A stretch of 64,000 bases of DNA. Source: CAZJFC01 sp964545245 (GTDB lineage Bacteria; Pseudomonadota; Alphaproteobacteria; Rickettsiales; 21-14-0-20-44-7). The translations under genes and the position numbers were made by a program. Each line of letters starts with the position of its first letter. The first letter of the stretch is position 1. Shown here one piece after another: positions 55,111 to 63,533 of this stretch. The DNA is taken from assembly GCA_964545245.1 (NCBI GenBank), contig CAZJFC010000002.1:1-64000 (forward strand), given 5' to 3'. The notes under the pieces are model-generated. The model ran no database searches. It saw only the letters and a program-made list of their open reading frames with translations, and had not been told where the DNA came from.

Positions 55111-55968
55111 ATGGCGGAGATCCCACATAAGGTTTTGAAAATGCTGCGTAAGGACAGCGCTGCAAAAGCTGCCTTCATTGCGGATATGTACCTTGTCGCC
55201 AATCCTGATATTCCTTATCCAAAATTTCTTTGCGAAGCGGTGCTCAGTTATTTTCATAGCGGTCGTCACCCTCTGGCTTTTAAAATTCTGCAAAGCGCTA
55301 TAGAAAAGTTCCCGGATAATAAAGTTGCGCCGAATATGCTGGCGCAGTTACTGGCCAAGGTGGGCAGGAATGAAGAGGCGATTGTGCAGCTACGTGAGAA
55401 CCTGTGCAAGTTCCCGGATGATGAAGTTGCGCCGACTATGCTGGCGCAGTTGCTTTTCAATAAGGGAGAAAGGGAAGAGGCGAAAGGAATTCTGGAAAAG
55501 CGGTTGCATGATAAGGTAGCTAAAACCATGTACGCTTCGCAAATAGCGCGGGAAGGGGATTTCCGTAATTGTCTGGATTTACTTATGGAAGTTTTTCAGC
55601 AGGAATTTAGTTTTCATGCGCTTGGCGTTTTAACTACTCTGGCCAGGCATGGAATCGGCGTGAAAGAACATCGTAATATTATGCAAATGGCGCGGTTAGG
55701 GATGGAGGATGAAGAAAGCCTTAAGCCGTATATCATAACGGATTATCCTCTTGTGGCTGATCTGGGCAGGTACATGCTCCCTGCTACTGCGCTAGAAGAA
55801 ATAGATGAGATATTCACCCGCCATTCCCGCTCGGCGCTGATGGTAAGCGATGTAGAAATCAACTGGCAACCGATCAATAAGTTAGCGGCGACGGTAGTTC
55901 ATAAGCCACTACCGCAGCATGAGCGCAGGGATGATGTTTCACCGCAGGAAATGGTATCGGCCAGATAG
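55111..55968 (+). CDS. TPR-like helical-repeat protein
   Basis: 285 residues. At least three helical repeats are evident: AFKILQSAIEKFPDNKVAPNMLAQLL, AIVQLRENLCKFPDDEVAPTMLAQLL and AKGILEKRLHDKVAKTMYASQIA, with the repeated APxMLAQLL phrase showing recent duplication. Such repeats bind peptides. The C-terminal 80 residues (DYPLVADLGRYMLPATALEEIDEIF) are non-repeat. Partner unknown; the two preceding small proteins are candidates. It is convergent with ilvB, 4 bp apart. Confidence 0.7.
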   Translation: MAEIPHKVLKMLRKDSAAKAAFIADMYLVANPDIPYPKFLCEAVLSYFHSGRHPLAFKILQSAIEKFPDNKVAPNMLAQLLAKVGRNEEAIVQLRENLCKFPDDEVAPTMLAQLLFNKGEREEAKGILEKRLHDKVAKTMYASQIAREGDFRNCLDLLMEVFQQEFSFHALGVLTTLARHGIGVKEHRNIMQMARLGMEDEESLKPYIITDYPLVADLGRYMLPATALEEIDEIFTRHSRSALMVSDVEINWQPINKLAATVVHKPLPQHERRDDVSPQEMVSAR

Positions 55969-55972
55969 GCTA

Positions 55973-57730
55973 CTAAACCTGGTTCTTCGCTTCTTCTTCG
56001 TCCACTTCCGGTGTTTTGTCTTCCGGCGAAAGGATGACTTCATTATGGCCTGCACCGGCAGGGATCATCGGATAAACATTCTCCTTGTCATCAACAATAA
56101 CATCGCAGACGACCGGGCCGTCGTGCTTTATCATCGCCTCAATGCCCTTATCAAGCTCTTTCACGTTATTGATGCGCATACCCTTGATGCCGAAGCTTTC
56201 CGCAAGGTCAACAAAATCGGGCAGGGCGTCCATATAGCTTTCTGAGTAGCGGTTGCCGTGGAACATCTGCTGCCACTGGCGCACCATGCCCATGTAGTGG
56301 TTATTGAGAATGAAAACCTTTACCGGCAGGCGGTATTGCTTAATCGTCGAAAGCTCCTGAATGCACATCATGATTGAAGCTTCTCCGGTAACACAAACGG
56401 TGAGTTCATCCGGGTGCGCGACCTGAACGCCGAGCGCGGATGGCAGGCCATAGCCCATTGTACCGAGCCCGCCGGAGGTCATCCAGCGGTTAGGATGGTT
56501 GAACTTCAGGTGTTGCGCCGCCCACATCTGGTGCTGGCCGACATCGGTGGTGACATAGAAATCCTTGCGCAGCTTGCCAGCAAAATGGTTGAGGCGTTGC
56601 AGAGCGTATTGCGGTTTTATGATTTTTGCGCCCTGATTGAAGCGGAAGGAATCCTCCCCGCGCCATTCCTCGATTTTCTTCCACCACGGTTTGATATCCG
56701 GCTTTTTGACCTTCTGCGCTTTCCATTCGGCGATTATCTGGTCGATAACCAGCCCCGCATCACCAACGATAGGCAGATCAACGCGGATGGCCTTGTTGAT
56801 GCTTGAACGGTCGATATCGATATGGATTTTCTTGGAATTCGGCGAGAATTTGTCCAGCTTGCCGGTCACGCGGTCATCGAACCTCGCGCCGATATTGAGC
56901 ATAACATCACAGCCATGCATGCACATATTCGCCTCAAGCGAGCCGTGCATGCCGAGCATTCCCAAAAATTCAGGCTCATTTGCCGGGTAAGCGCCAAGCC
57001 CCATAAGCGTGCTGGTGATTGGAAAACCGGTGAGCTTAACCAGTTTCTTGAGTGATTTCGCTGCCTCTGGCCCGGCGTTGATAACCCCGCCGCCTGAATA
57101 AATGATCGGGCGTTTGGCTTTCGCAAGGAGTTTTACCGCTTCCTTGATAGCTTTCGGGTCGCCTTTAGTCGGGATTTTATATGATTTCCGCGCCTCGAAC
57201 TTCACTTCCTTATAAGGGGTGGGGGTGTTGAGGACGTCTTTCGGCAGATCCACCACCACCGGGCCGGGGCGGCCAGTGCGGGCGATGTGGATGGCTTCGT
57301 GCATAACCGCGGCGAGCTTTGTAACGTCTTTTACGAGATAGTTATGCTTGGTGCATGGGCGGGTGATGCCGACAGTATCGGCTTCCTGGAACGCATCATA
57401 GCCAATTGAACCGGTCGGGACCTGCCCAGTGATGCAGATGATAGGGATGGAGTCCAGCAGCGCGTCGGCAAGGCCGGTAACGGTGTTGGTCGCGCCGGGG
57501 CCGGAAGTCACCAGGACCGCGCCGATCTTGCCGGTGGAGCGCGCATAGCCCTCCGCCGCATGGATTGCGCCCTGTTCGTGCCGCACAAGGATGTGCCGCA
57601 GGCGGTTTTGCTTGAACAACGCGTCATAGATAGGCAGCACCGCGCCGCCGGGATAGCCGAATATAGTGTCCACGCCCGCGTCAAGCAGTGATTTGATAAC
57701 GATTTCAGAGCCGGTGAGTTGTTTTGTCAT
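55973..57730 (-). CDS. ilvB: Acetolactate synthase large subunit
   Basis: 585 residues, thiamine-diphosphate enzyme for valine, leucine and isoleucine synthesis. VRHEQGAIHAAEGYARSTGKIG has the catalytic glutamate, GPGATNTVTGLADALLDSIPII the FAD/ThDP contact, and the C-terminal GEASIMMCIQELSTIKQYRLPVKVFILNNHYMGMVRQWQ binds ThDP and Mg. The regulatory subunit gene (ilvH/ilvN) usually follows but does not here. On the minus strand TTGTTT (57779-57774) and TATATT (57757-57752) with 16 bp spacing form its promoter. Confidence 0.95.
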   Translation of the reverse strand: MTKQLTGSEIVIKSLLDAGVDTIFGYPGGAVLPIYDALFKQNRLRHILVRHEQGAIHAAEGYARSTGKIGAVLVTSGPGATNTVTGLADALLDSIPIICITGQVPTGSIGYDAFQEADTVGITRPCTKHNYLVKDVTKLAAVMHEAIHIARTGRPGPVVVDLPKDVLNTPTPYKEVKFEARKSYKIPTKGDPKAIKEAVKLLAKAKRPIIYSGGGVINAGPEAAKSLKKLVKLTGFPITSTLMGLGAYPANEPEFLGMLGMHGSLEANMCMHGCDVMLNIGARFDDRVTGKLDKFSPNSKKIHIDIDRSSINKAIRVDLPIVGDAGLVIDQIIAEWKAQKVKKPDIKPWWKKIEEWRGEDSFRFNQGAKIIKPQYALQRLNHFAGKLRKDFYVTTDVGQHQMWAAQHLKFNHPNRWMTSGGLGTMGYGLPSALGVQVAHPDELTVCVTGEASIMMCIQELSTIKQYRLPVKVFILNNHYMGMVRQWQQMFHGNRYSESYMDALPDFVDLAESFGIKGMRINNVKELDKGIEAMIKHDGPVVCDVIVDDKENVYPMIPAGAGHNEVILSPEDKTPEVDEEEAKNQV

Positions 57731-57751
57731 AATCTTTTCTCTAGGGGGCGG

Positions 57752-57779
57752 AATATATACAAATTTTCCCGAAAAACAA
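57752..57779 (-). promoter_or_regulatory. Promoter of ilvB
   Basis: TTGTTT and TATATT on the minus strand, 16 bp apart, about 22 bp before the ATG, with AGAGAAAAG as ribosome-binding site. Confidence 0.5.
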
Positions 57780-57808
57780 GAATTTCCAGCAAGCGCCCCT
57801 TTGGGTGG

Positions 57809-57858
57809 ATTGATAGATAAAACCTATCAATATTCAAAAATCGATAAGTTTTACTTAT
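57809..57858. promoter_or_regulatory. Cluster of inverted repeats upstream of ilvB
   Basis: ATTGATAG (57809-57816) pairs perfectly with CTATCAAT (57824-57831); ATAAG (57844-57848) with CTTAT (57854-57858); and AAACCTATC with GATAAGTTT across them. The cluster lies about 60 bp upstream of the ilvB start site and also upstream of the divergent unknown gene, so a regulator could control both. Confidence 0.45.
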
Positions 57859-57990
57859 GGATATTGTTTCACGCTCATGACCTTATTCTGCCGGGTAATG
57901 GTTTAAAATACACAAAAAGTCAGCATTTTAATAAAACCGCAACATGAGTATGTTACTAAATATTAGCGCTATATTTTTTTAGGGGTAATT

Positions 57991-58692
57991 ATGAAGTTGA
58001 AAGATTTGCTTAATGATAAAATCGAGATAACTCCGTCCGATATGGAGATTTTTAACTTATACGACCACACGCCCGCAGATGGGGACAAGTTAACTTTTCG
58101 TGATGTCATTGATTCGTTGTATAAGCACGAAGAATTCATGTCCCGTTCCAGTGTGGGGGAATTTGCAGATGCTGTAATCAAAAGGGCTTTAAAGGAGCGT
58201 CAAGGGGATGAAGCCTTTAAGGAAGAGGCGGCACAGGCGGCGGCGGGAGAACAGTTTGAGCAAAAACTTACCCGCGCAGCGTCACTTTTAGGGATGTTGG
58301 ATAGAATTGATAAGGATAAAGAAGAGTTTGGGCGATTAGATAAGTTGAGGTTGCAGGAAGGGCTGTCCGCGCTGGAGGGAATAATCACCGATAAGCGGGA
58401 TTTTTATGCAAAAAGCGCAGAAAGCAGGAAAGAGCGCTACACGCCGGAGTTTATAGAAAAACGGGCAGAAAAAATGATGCAGGGTTTTGATTGTGACAAT
58501 CCGGGAGCGACCGCTGAGCAAAAAGACGCGTATTACCGCGAAGTGCTGCAGAAGCTGACAGACGCTCCCCAAAAAGACGCGAATATGGCTGTGCGGTGCA
58601 AAGAGCTTATCGGGAAAGTTAATGAAATCGCCGCTGATTTGGGAATCAACCTGCATGGCCGTGGTGAGCCGGACAGGGGAAAAGGCGGCTAA
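57991..58692 (+). CDS. Uncharacterised helical protein, 233 residues
   Basis: No family recognised. Highly charged and helical, with EAFKEEAAQAAAGEQFEQKLTRA and MLDRIDKDKEEFGRLDKLRLQEG likely coiled-coil. No signal peptide or membrane segment. AGGGG precedes the ATG. The C-terminus is GRGEPDRGKGG. It is convergent with murB, overlapping by 4 bp. Possibly an effector or cytosolic scaffold; no evidence chooses. Confidence 0.65.
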   Translation: MKLKDLLNDKIEITPSDMEIFNLYDHTPADGDKLTFRDVIDSLYKHEEFMSRSSVGEFADAVIKRALKERQGDEAFKEEAAQAAAGEQFEQKLTRAASLLGMLDRIDKDKEEFGRLDKLRLQEGLSALEGIITDKRDFYAKSAESRKERYTPEFIEKRAEKMMQGFDCDNPGATAEQKDAYYREVLQKLTDAPQKDANMAVRCKELIGKVNEIAADLGINLHGRGEPDRGKGG

Positions 58693-59735
58693 GCTTTGCC
58701 GATAACCTTGATTTCCGGCTCAAGTTTTATACCTGACCTTTCAAATACACGTTTCTGAATTTCAAGGATAAGGTTCTCAAGGTCGGAAGCTGTTGCAGTG
58801 CCGGTATTGATAATAAAATTGCAGTGCTTTTCGGAAACCTGCGCGCCGCCGATTGTAAACCCACGCAATCCTGCTGCATCTATGAGCTGCCAGGCTTTTA
58901 ACCCTCCCCCATCCCCTCCCTCAGGGAGGGGAGAAGAAAGGGATTTCACTCCCTCAGGGAGGGGGAAGTTTAAGCCTCCCACCGCTTGCGGGGGGAGGTT
59001 GGAGGGGGGGGCGGGGTTTTTGAACGTGCTGCCCCCGGTGCGGGTGCGAATTGGCTGTGACTCCTCCCGCGCGGTTTTGATCTCATTCATTTTTGCATAA
59101 ATCGCGGTAGGTTCCCCCGGTTCACCGCGCAGCACCGCTCCGGTCACGATGTAATCATCCCCCGCAAGGAGAGCGGATTTGCGGTAAGAGAATTTGAGGT
59201 CATCATTGCTTAGGGTTTTAACATTGCCGCTAAAGTCAACCACCGTAGCTTCCACCAGAACATCCTTGGTTTCCTTGCCATACGCGCCGCCGTTCATCTT
59301 CACTGCGCCGCCGATCGTGCCGGGAATCCCCACCAGGAATTCCAGCCCGGCAATTCCGTTTTCCGCGGCGAAAGTTGCAACATTTACGTCAAGCGCGGCG
59401 GCGCCCACTTTAATAGTTGCCGGGTTTAAAGACTCCGAAACTCCGAAACTCCGAAACTCCGAAACTTCTACCTTGGCAAATTCCCTCCCCAGCTTGATTA
59501 CCACGCCCTCAATCCCGCCATCGCGGATGATGATATTCGAGCCGACGCCAAGCACCGTAACCGGGATATCCTCCGGTTTATTTTTCAAAAAATGCACAAG
59601 GTCATCAATATCGGCGGGCTTGAACAGCACCTCGGCAGGGCCGCCCACGCGGAACCAGTTGGTTTTGCTGAGGTCGGCGTTTTCAGTATAACGCCCACGG
59701 ATTTGTGGGAGGTTATTAAGCAACTTTATTACCAA
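58689..59735 (-). CDS. murB: UDP-N-acetylenolpyruvoylglucosamine reductase with two in-frame repeat inserts
   Basis: FAD enzyme making UDP-MurNAc. 348 residues from a TTG start at 59735 (GAGGGA 10 bp upstream), overlapping murC by 20 bp; the longer frame to 59942 is only murC in another frame. Motifs: TENADLSKTNWFRVGGPAEVLF, VLGVGSNIIIRDGG, GLEFLVGIPGTIGGAVKMNGGAYG, and the catalytic region RTRTGGSTFKNP followed by LIDAAGLRGFTIGGAQVSEKHCNFI. Two insertions are visible: about 38 residues after TFKNP (APPSNLPPQAVGG to GGDGGGL), encoded by repeats, and about 15 residues (VSEFRSFGVSESLNP) encoded by an 8-bp tandem repeat. Without them it matches the usual 290-310 residue length. Confidence 0.93.
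   Translation of the reverse strand: MVIKLLNNLPQIRGRYTENADLSKTNWFRVGGPAEVLFKPADIDDLVHFLKNKPEDIPVTVLGVGSNIIIRDGGIEGVVIKLGREFAKVEVSEFRSFGVSESLNPATIKVGAAALDVNVATFAAENGIAGLEFLVGIPGTIGGAVKMNGGAYGKETKDVLVEATVVDFSGNVKTLSNDDLKFSYRKSALLAGDDYIVTGAVLRGEPGEPTAIYAKMNEIKTAREESQPIRTRTGGSTFKNPAPPSNLPPQAVGGLNFPLPEGVKSLSSPLPEGGDGGGLKAWQLIDAAGLRGFTIGGAQVSEKHCNFIINTGTATASDLENLILEIQKRVFERSGIKLEPEIKVIGKA
58900..59013. repeat. Palindromic elements inserted in frame within murB
   Basis: Contains CCCTCCCTCAGGGAGGGG, then CCCTCAGGGAGGG and CCTCCCACCGCTTGCGGGGGGAGG, three palindromic modules in a row, related to family A between genes. They add about 38 codons between TFKNP and KAWQLIDAAG without breaking the frame. 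Confidence 0.85.
59431..59467. repeat. 8-bp tandem repeat within murB
   Basis: CTCCGAAA is repeated four times, starting GACTCCGAAA and ending in ACTTC. It is in frame and encodes part of the extra segment VSEFRSFGVSESLNP in MurB. Confidence 0.8.
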
Positions 59736-61134
59736 GTTTCTCAAGTCCCTCAGGAAGTTTGGCCGCCATATAGGTAATTGACCCCGCGCCAAGGCATACC
59801 ACAATATCCCCCGGTTTTGTATTCTCGGAAACCAGCTTCGGCAAATCCGCCTCATTCTCCAGCCCGGTTGCCCATTTATGGCCGTGCTGTTTGATTCCGG
59901 CCACCAGCGAATCGCGGCTGATGCCTTCGATCGGCTCCTCACCAGCGGTATAAATATCGGTCACGATAACCTTGTCGGCATCGTTGAAGCATTTGCAGAA
60001 TTCCTCGAACAGATCGCGCACGCGGGTGAAGCGGTGCGGCTGGATGACGGCCACCACGCTGCCTTTGGTCACGCTGCGCGCGGCCTGCAATGTCGCCATG
60101 ATCTCGGTCGGGTGGTGGGCGTAATCATCAATGATGCTTACCCCGTTCACCTCGGCGATTTTGGTGAAGCGGCGCTTAACCCCCTCAAACCCGGCAAAAG
60201 CCTTCTTGATGATCTTATCGCGGATTTTAAGCTCATGCCCAACCGCAACCACCGCCAACGAATTAAGGATATTATGGTTACCCGGCATCGGCACATGGAT
60301 ATCGGCAATGGTGGTGTCGCCAATCACCGCATCATAGGTGGAGCCGTTCGCGTCGGTGCGGATATTCACCGCTTTCACATCTGCCTGCGGGTTAATGCCA
60401 TAGGTAATGATGCGCCTGTCCTGGATCTGCCCGATGAGGTTCTGCACTTCCTTATGGTCAATGCACATAACCGCGAAGCCATAGAACGGGATATTGCTCA
60501 CGAAGCTTTTGAATGCTTCCTTCGCCTTTTCAAAGCTGCCGTAATAATCAAGGTGTTCCGGCTCGATATTCGTAACCACCGCCACACTCGCCGGGATTTT
60601 GTTGAATGTCCCGTCAGATTCATCCGCCTCCACCACCATCCATTCACTTTCGCCGACATGGGCGTTGGTGCCGAGCGCGTTGATGATGCCGCCATTGATG
60701 ATGGTAGGGTCAAGGTTCGCCTCTTTCAAAAGCGTTGCCATCATGGTTGTGGTTGTGGTTTTGCCGTGCGTGCCAGCAATCGCAATTGCAATTTTAAGGC
60801 GCATCAGCTCGGCTAACATCTCCGAGCGTCGCACAACCGGGATGTGGGCTTCACGCGCCGCGACAACCTCCGGGTTGTCTGCCTTAACCGCTGAGGAAAT
60901 CACCACCACGCTTGCGCCTTCGATATTTTCGGCTTTTTGCCCCTGCATCACTTTAAGCCCAAGTTTTTGCAGGCGCTCAGTGTTGTAATTGCTGGAAAGG
61001 TCGGAGCCTTGCACGGTGAATTTGAGGTTATGCAGCACTTCGGCGATACCGCTCATCCCGATGCCGCCGATGCCGACAAAATGGATAGTGCCGACTTCGA
61101 GCGAGAGCTTGCTGGTGAGGGGGAGGATTTTCAT
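59716..61134 (-). CDS. murC: UDP-N-acetylmuramate-L-alanine ligase
   Basis: 472 residues, the first Mur ligase. N-terminal domain IHFVGIGGIGMSGIAEVLHNLKFTVQGSD, ATP loop IAGTHGKTTTTTMMATLL, MVVEADESDGTF, NIEPEHLDYYGS, and the C-terminal IDDYAHHPTEIMATLQAAR followed by QPHRFTRVRDLFEEF. It and murB are coupled. Other dcw genes (ftsW, murG, ddlB) are not upstream; a small secreted protein gene ends 3 bp before its start. Confidence 0.97.
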   Translation of the reverse strand: MKILPLTSKLSLEVGTIHFVGIGGIGMSGIAEVLHNLKFTVQGSDLSSNYNTERLQKLGLKVMQGQKAENIEGASVVVISSAVKADNPEVVAAREAHIPVVRRSEMLAELMRLKIAIAIAGTHGKTTTTTMMATLLKEANLDPTIINGGIINALGTNAHVGESEWMVVEADESDGTFNKIPASVAVVTNIEPEHLDYYGSFEKAKEAFKSFVSNIPFYGFAVMCIDHKEVQNLIGQIQDRRIITYGINPQADVKAVNIRTDANGSTYDAVIGDTTIADIHVPMPGNHNILNSLAVVAVGHELKIRDKIIKKAFAGFEGVKRRFTKIAEVNGVSIIDDYAHHPTEIMATLQAARSVTKGSVVAVIQPHRFTRVRDLFEEFCKCFNDADKVIVTDIYTAGEEPIEGISRDSLVAGIKQHGHKWATGLENEADLPKLVSENTKPGDIVVCLGAGSITYMAAKLPEGLEKLGNKVA

Positions 61135-61137
61135 GAT

Positions 61138-61560
61138 TCAGTCAATGTAATATTTTATGGCGAAGTTTTGAAGCGCTTTAGTTATTATCGGGTCAGATTT
61201 GTATTTTTCCAGAAGATGTTTCTCCTGTTCCGGTACGGTTGTCCTGCAACCTTCTTTCCTTATTTCCTCTCCCACTATTTTCTCATCGCCATCCATTATC
61301 TCAAGATATCCAAAGCATGTTTGGGCTTTAGGCAGGAAATCCCTGACGTCTTTGGGGTAGGAATTCAGCTCCAGGCAATGGGCCAGAGCGGAAAAACCCA
61401 TTGCGATACCATCCATCCCGCTGTTATAGTCAGGGGTGGTGTGCCTATAGCTTTCCTCAATGTAATATTTGCATTCCTCAAGGAGTTTGCGGTTTCCCAA
61501 TTCTTCGGAATACCCGGCGTAGGGGAGCGAGATGAGAGCTATGAACAGCAGGGTTCTCAT
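61138..61560 (-). CDS. Small secreted cysteine-containing protein
   Basis: 140 residues. A signal peptide (MRTLLFIALISLPYAGYSEE) is followed by a helical domain with four cysteines: ECKYYIEES, LAHCLELN, AQTCFGYLEIMDG and EGCRTTVPEQ. The pattern C...C...C-G-Y and a short helical fold is like Rap1a/Tai-type immunity proteins, but the match is loose. It overlaps the hepT stop by 4 bp and is the third gene of a coupled set with mntA and hepT. Confidence 0.6.
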   Translation of the reverse strand: MRTLLFIALISLPYAGYSEELGNRKLLEECKYYIEESYRHTTPDYNSGMDGIAMGFSALAHCLELNSYPKDVRDFLPKAQTCFGYLEIMDGDEKIVGEEIRKEGCRTTVPEQEKHLLEKYKSDPIITKALQNFAIKYYID

Positions 61561-61892
61561 GGGTTAAATGATATAATGATGTTTTGGAGTTGTTGCTTTA
61601 AAAAAGGGATGTCATTCTTCACTGTATTTTCCACAATGTTGATGTCGATTTTATCATATTCATGTGCGATAAAATTTCTCATGGAAATAATCTCCCTCCA
61701 GCCGATCTCAGGAAATTGGGTTTTTGTTTCTTCGGAGATTTTATTGGCTGCCTCGCCAATGATTTGTATCAGGTAGATTGTGGAATAATAGGTTTTTTTG
61801 TCTTCTATACTTCCTTCGGAAATTGACTCGATATCACTTATGGCGGACAGAATATGGGTTAGCCGCTGCAAATCCCTTTCTTTACTGCTCAT
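61557..61892 (-). CDS. hepT: HepT-like RNase toxin
   Basis: 111 residues (DUF86). The active-site motif R-x4-H-x-Y is present in MRNFIAHEYDKID. The rest is helical (IYLIQIIGEAANKISEETK). HepT toxins cleave RNA and are neutralised by AMP transfer from MntA to the tyrosine of this motif. It overlaps the antitoxin gene by 4 bp. Confidence 0.9.
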   Translation of the reverse strand: MSSKERDLQRLTHILSAISDIESISEGSIEDKKTYYSTIYLIQIIGEAANKISEETKTQFPEIGWREIISMRNFIAHEYDKIDINIVENTVKNDIPFLKQQLQNIIISFNP

Positions 61893-62179
61893 AACGGGAC
61901 ACCGCTATCTTTAAATGAATCAAACACTGAAGGGGAAACCCTGTTCCCGTCGGTCACGATGTCCACTTTGCAGTGAAGAAGGTCTTCAAGGGAATTCTGG
62001 AATTGCGCCAGTTTCAGCAATGAGGACTGTGGTGCGCTGACCATAAAATCAATATCGCTGGTTTCCGTTTCTTTGCCATGTGCGACTGAGCCGAATACGC
62101 GGATATTGGAAACGCCATATTGCGAGGCAAGTTCAACTATGCTGTTTTTATAATTTTGCCTTAAGGTCTGTAGGTTCAT
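61889..62179 (-). CDS. mntA: MntA-like nucleotidyltransferase antitoxin
   Basis: 96 residues. The minimal nucleotidyltransferase motif GSx10DxD is present as FGSVAHGKETETSDIDFMV, with a later D in KVDIVTD. It is the protective partner of HepT, adding AMP to it. First gene of the coupled mntA-hepT-secreted protein set. Confidence 0.9.
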   Translation of the reverse strand: MNLQTLRQNYKNSIVELASQYGVSNIRVFGSVAHGKETETSDIDFMVSAPQSSLLKLAQFQNSLEDLLHCKVDIVTDGNRVSPSVFDSFKDSGVPL

Positions 62180-62225
62180 ACATAATCCAGATATAGCTCG
62201 AATCTAGCATAATATGCTATTCCAA

Positions 62226-62504
62226 TCAAGGTATTGGTGGAATATTCGCATATTGCAGCTTCTTCTTCTTCCTCCAGATACCAAAAACGCTTATGCTTAT
62301 CCAGAAAATTTCAATGATGAAAGAGGCAAGGTTGAAGGTGAAACACAGCGAAAACAGGATAAAAATCGCTGCAAAAGCGTTCATGTATAGATATATCCAG
62401 TCATCGCTTTTGAGCTTTTCCGCCTGCAAAAGGAAATAGGCGACGATAAGCAATATCGTTCCCGTAACCCCGATGATATCGGGCATTTTTGCAAGTGTTT
62501 CCAT
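62226..62504 (-). CDS. Small four-helix integral membrane protein (CBU_0592-like)
   Basis: 92 residues, three to four membrane segments: GVTGTILLIVAYFLLQ, WIYLYMNAFAAIFILFSL and FNLASFIIEIFWISISVFGIW, ending in a basic/polar tail. The pattern matches the CBU_0592 family of unknown function. It overlaps by one base the methyltransferase gene stop, so the two are likely co-transcribed. Confidence 0.65.
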   Translation of the reverse strand: METLAKMPDIIGVTGTILLIVAYFLLQAEKLKSDDWIYLYMNAFAAIFILFSLCFTFNLASFIIEIFWISISVFGIWRKKKKLQYANIPPIP

Positions 62505-63511
62505 TATTTTTTCTCCGCGATATAAAGCACGTCACTGCCAAGGTTTTCGGTGGGGACTTCCTGCGAATGGAAGAGTTTGAACCCTTGTTTTTCCAGCACC
62601 GATTTGACATAGGAATCAGAATGGCCGAAAACCATCGTGCCGGGGATGAAATGCCATTCCGCCGTATTCAGCGGTTTCACGTTGAAGGCAAAAGTGCCGC
62701 CATCGTTGAGTACGTTTTTAACCTGCGCGAATAGCGGGTTCAGGTCGCCCACATTGTCCAGATAAAAAGTGCAGATGACCAGATCGAACTTATTGCTGGT
62801 TTCCTTAAGATAATCTTCGGGGAATCTGGTAACGAGGGTGTTATAGACCAGCACGTCTTCTTCGCGGCGGTTACGGGAAAGGGCTGTCATCTTGAGCGAA
62901 GGGTCAACCCCCACGATAGAATTTGCAATTTTGCGGACAGTCAGTGCAGATTCCCCGCCATTGGTTCCCAGCGTGAGGACATTGAAGCCGAGCCTTTCAT
63001 CCCCATAATAACGGGCGAGTTCCCCGGTGAGGATTTGGTGGAAAGGTTTTGAAACATTATTTGAGAAATCCTCAAAAACGCTGGGCAGGGCGAGGGTATC
63101 GGCCTTTTCAATGATATATGAGCGCGGAATGCTTGTAACCGGCGGCAGCGCCCCGCAGACTGAAAGGAGAAAACGCGCCTCATCCATTTCAGGCTTCAGG
63201 GTGAGCGCGGCCTGTAGGGGTGGAACGGCTTTTTCAAACTTGGTCTGGAAAACCAGCGCTTTGCCGAGCAGATAGTTTGCGATCGCGTTATTTTTATTGA
63301 AGAACAGGACGATTTTAAACCTAAGCCCCGCATCGTAAAAATTCCCCGCCCGCATATGGTGGATGCCAAGCTCCATATTGGATTTTTCGATATTCTTGAG
63401 CTTGTTCAGCCAGATATCGAATTGTTGCGGGATTTTATTGATGAAAGCAATAAAGCTGTCCATTGCAGATTGCTGTGGTTTTTCCCGATTATTCTGGTTA
63501 TTTTCAGCCAT
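62504..63511 (-). CDS. TPR domain protein with class I SAM-dependent methyltransferase domain
   Basis: 335 residues. About residues 40-120 form TPR-like repeats (NMELGIHHMRAGNFYDAGLRFKIVL, AIANYLLGKALVFQTKFEKAVPPLQAALTLKP). The C-terminal half is a methyltransferase: FNVLTLGTNGGESALTVR (motif I region), IVGVDPSLKMTALSRNR, FDLVICTFYLDNVGDLNPLFAQVKNVLNDGGTFAFNV. Substrate unknown. It is divergent from mnmE with a 22 bp gap. Confidence 0.8.
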   Translation of the reverse strand: MAENNQNNREKPQQSAMDSFIAFINKIPQQFDIWLNKLKNIEKSNMELGIHHMRAGNFYDAGLRFKIVLFFNKNNAIANYLLGKALVFQTKFEKAVPPLQAALTLKPEMDEARFLLSVCGALPPVTSIPRSYIIEKADTLALPSVFEDFSNNVSKPFHQILTGELARYYGDERLGFNVLTLGTNGGESALTVRKIANSIVGVDPSLKMTALSRNRREEDVLVYNTLVTRFPEDYLKETSNKFDLVICTFYLDNVGDLNPLFAQVKNVLNDGGTFAFNVKPLNTAEWHFIPGTMVFGHSDSYVKSVLEKQGFKLFHSQEVPTENLGSDVLYIAEKK

Positions 63512-63533
63512 GTGGGCAGACTAGATTAATTTT

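Noticed and set aside
59736..59942. Upstream part of the murB reading frame
   Set aside because: It is the murC coding region read in another frame; MurB homology begins after 59735.
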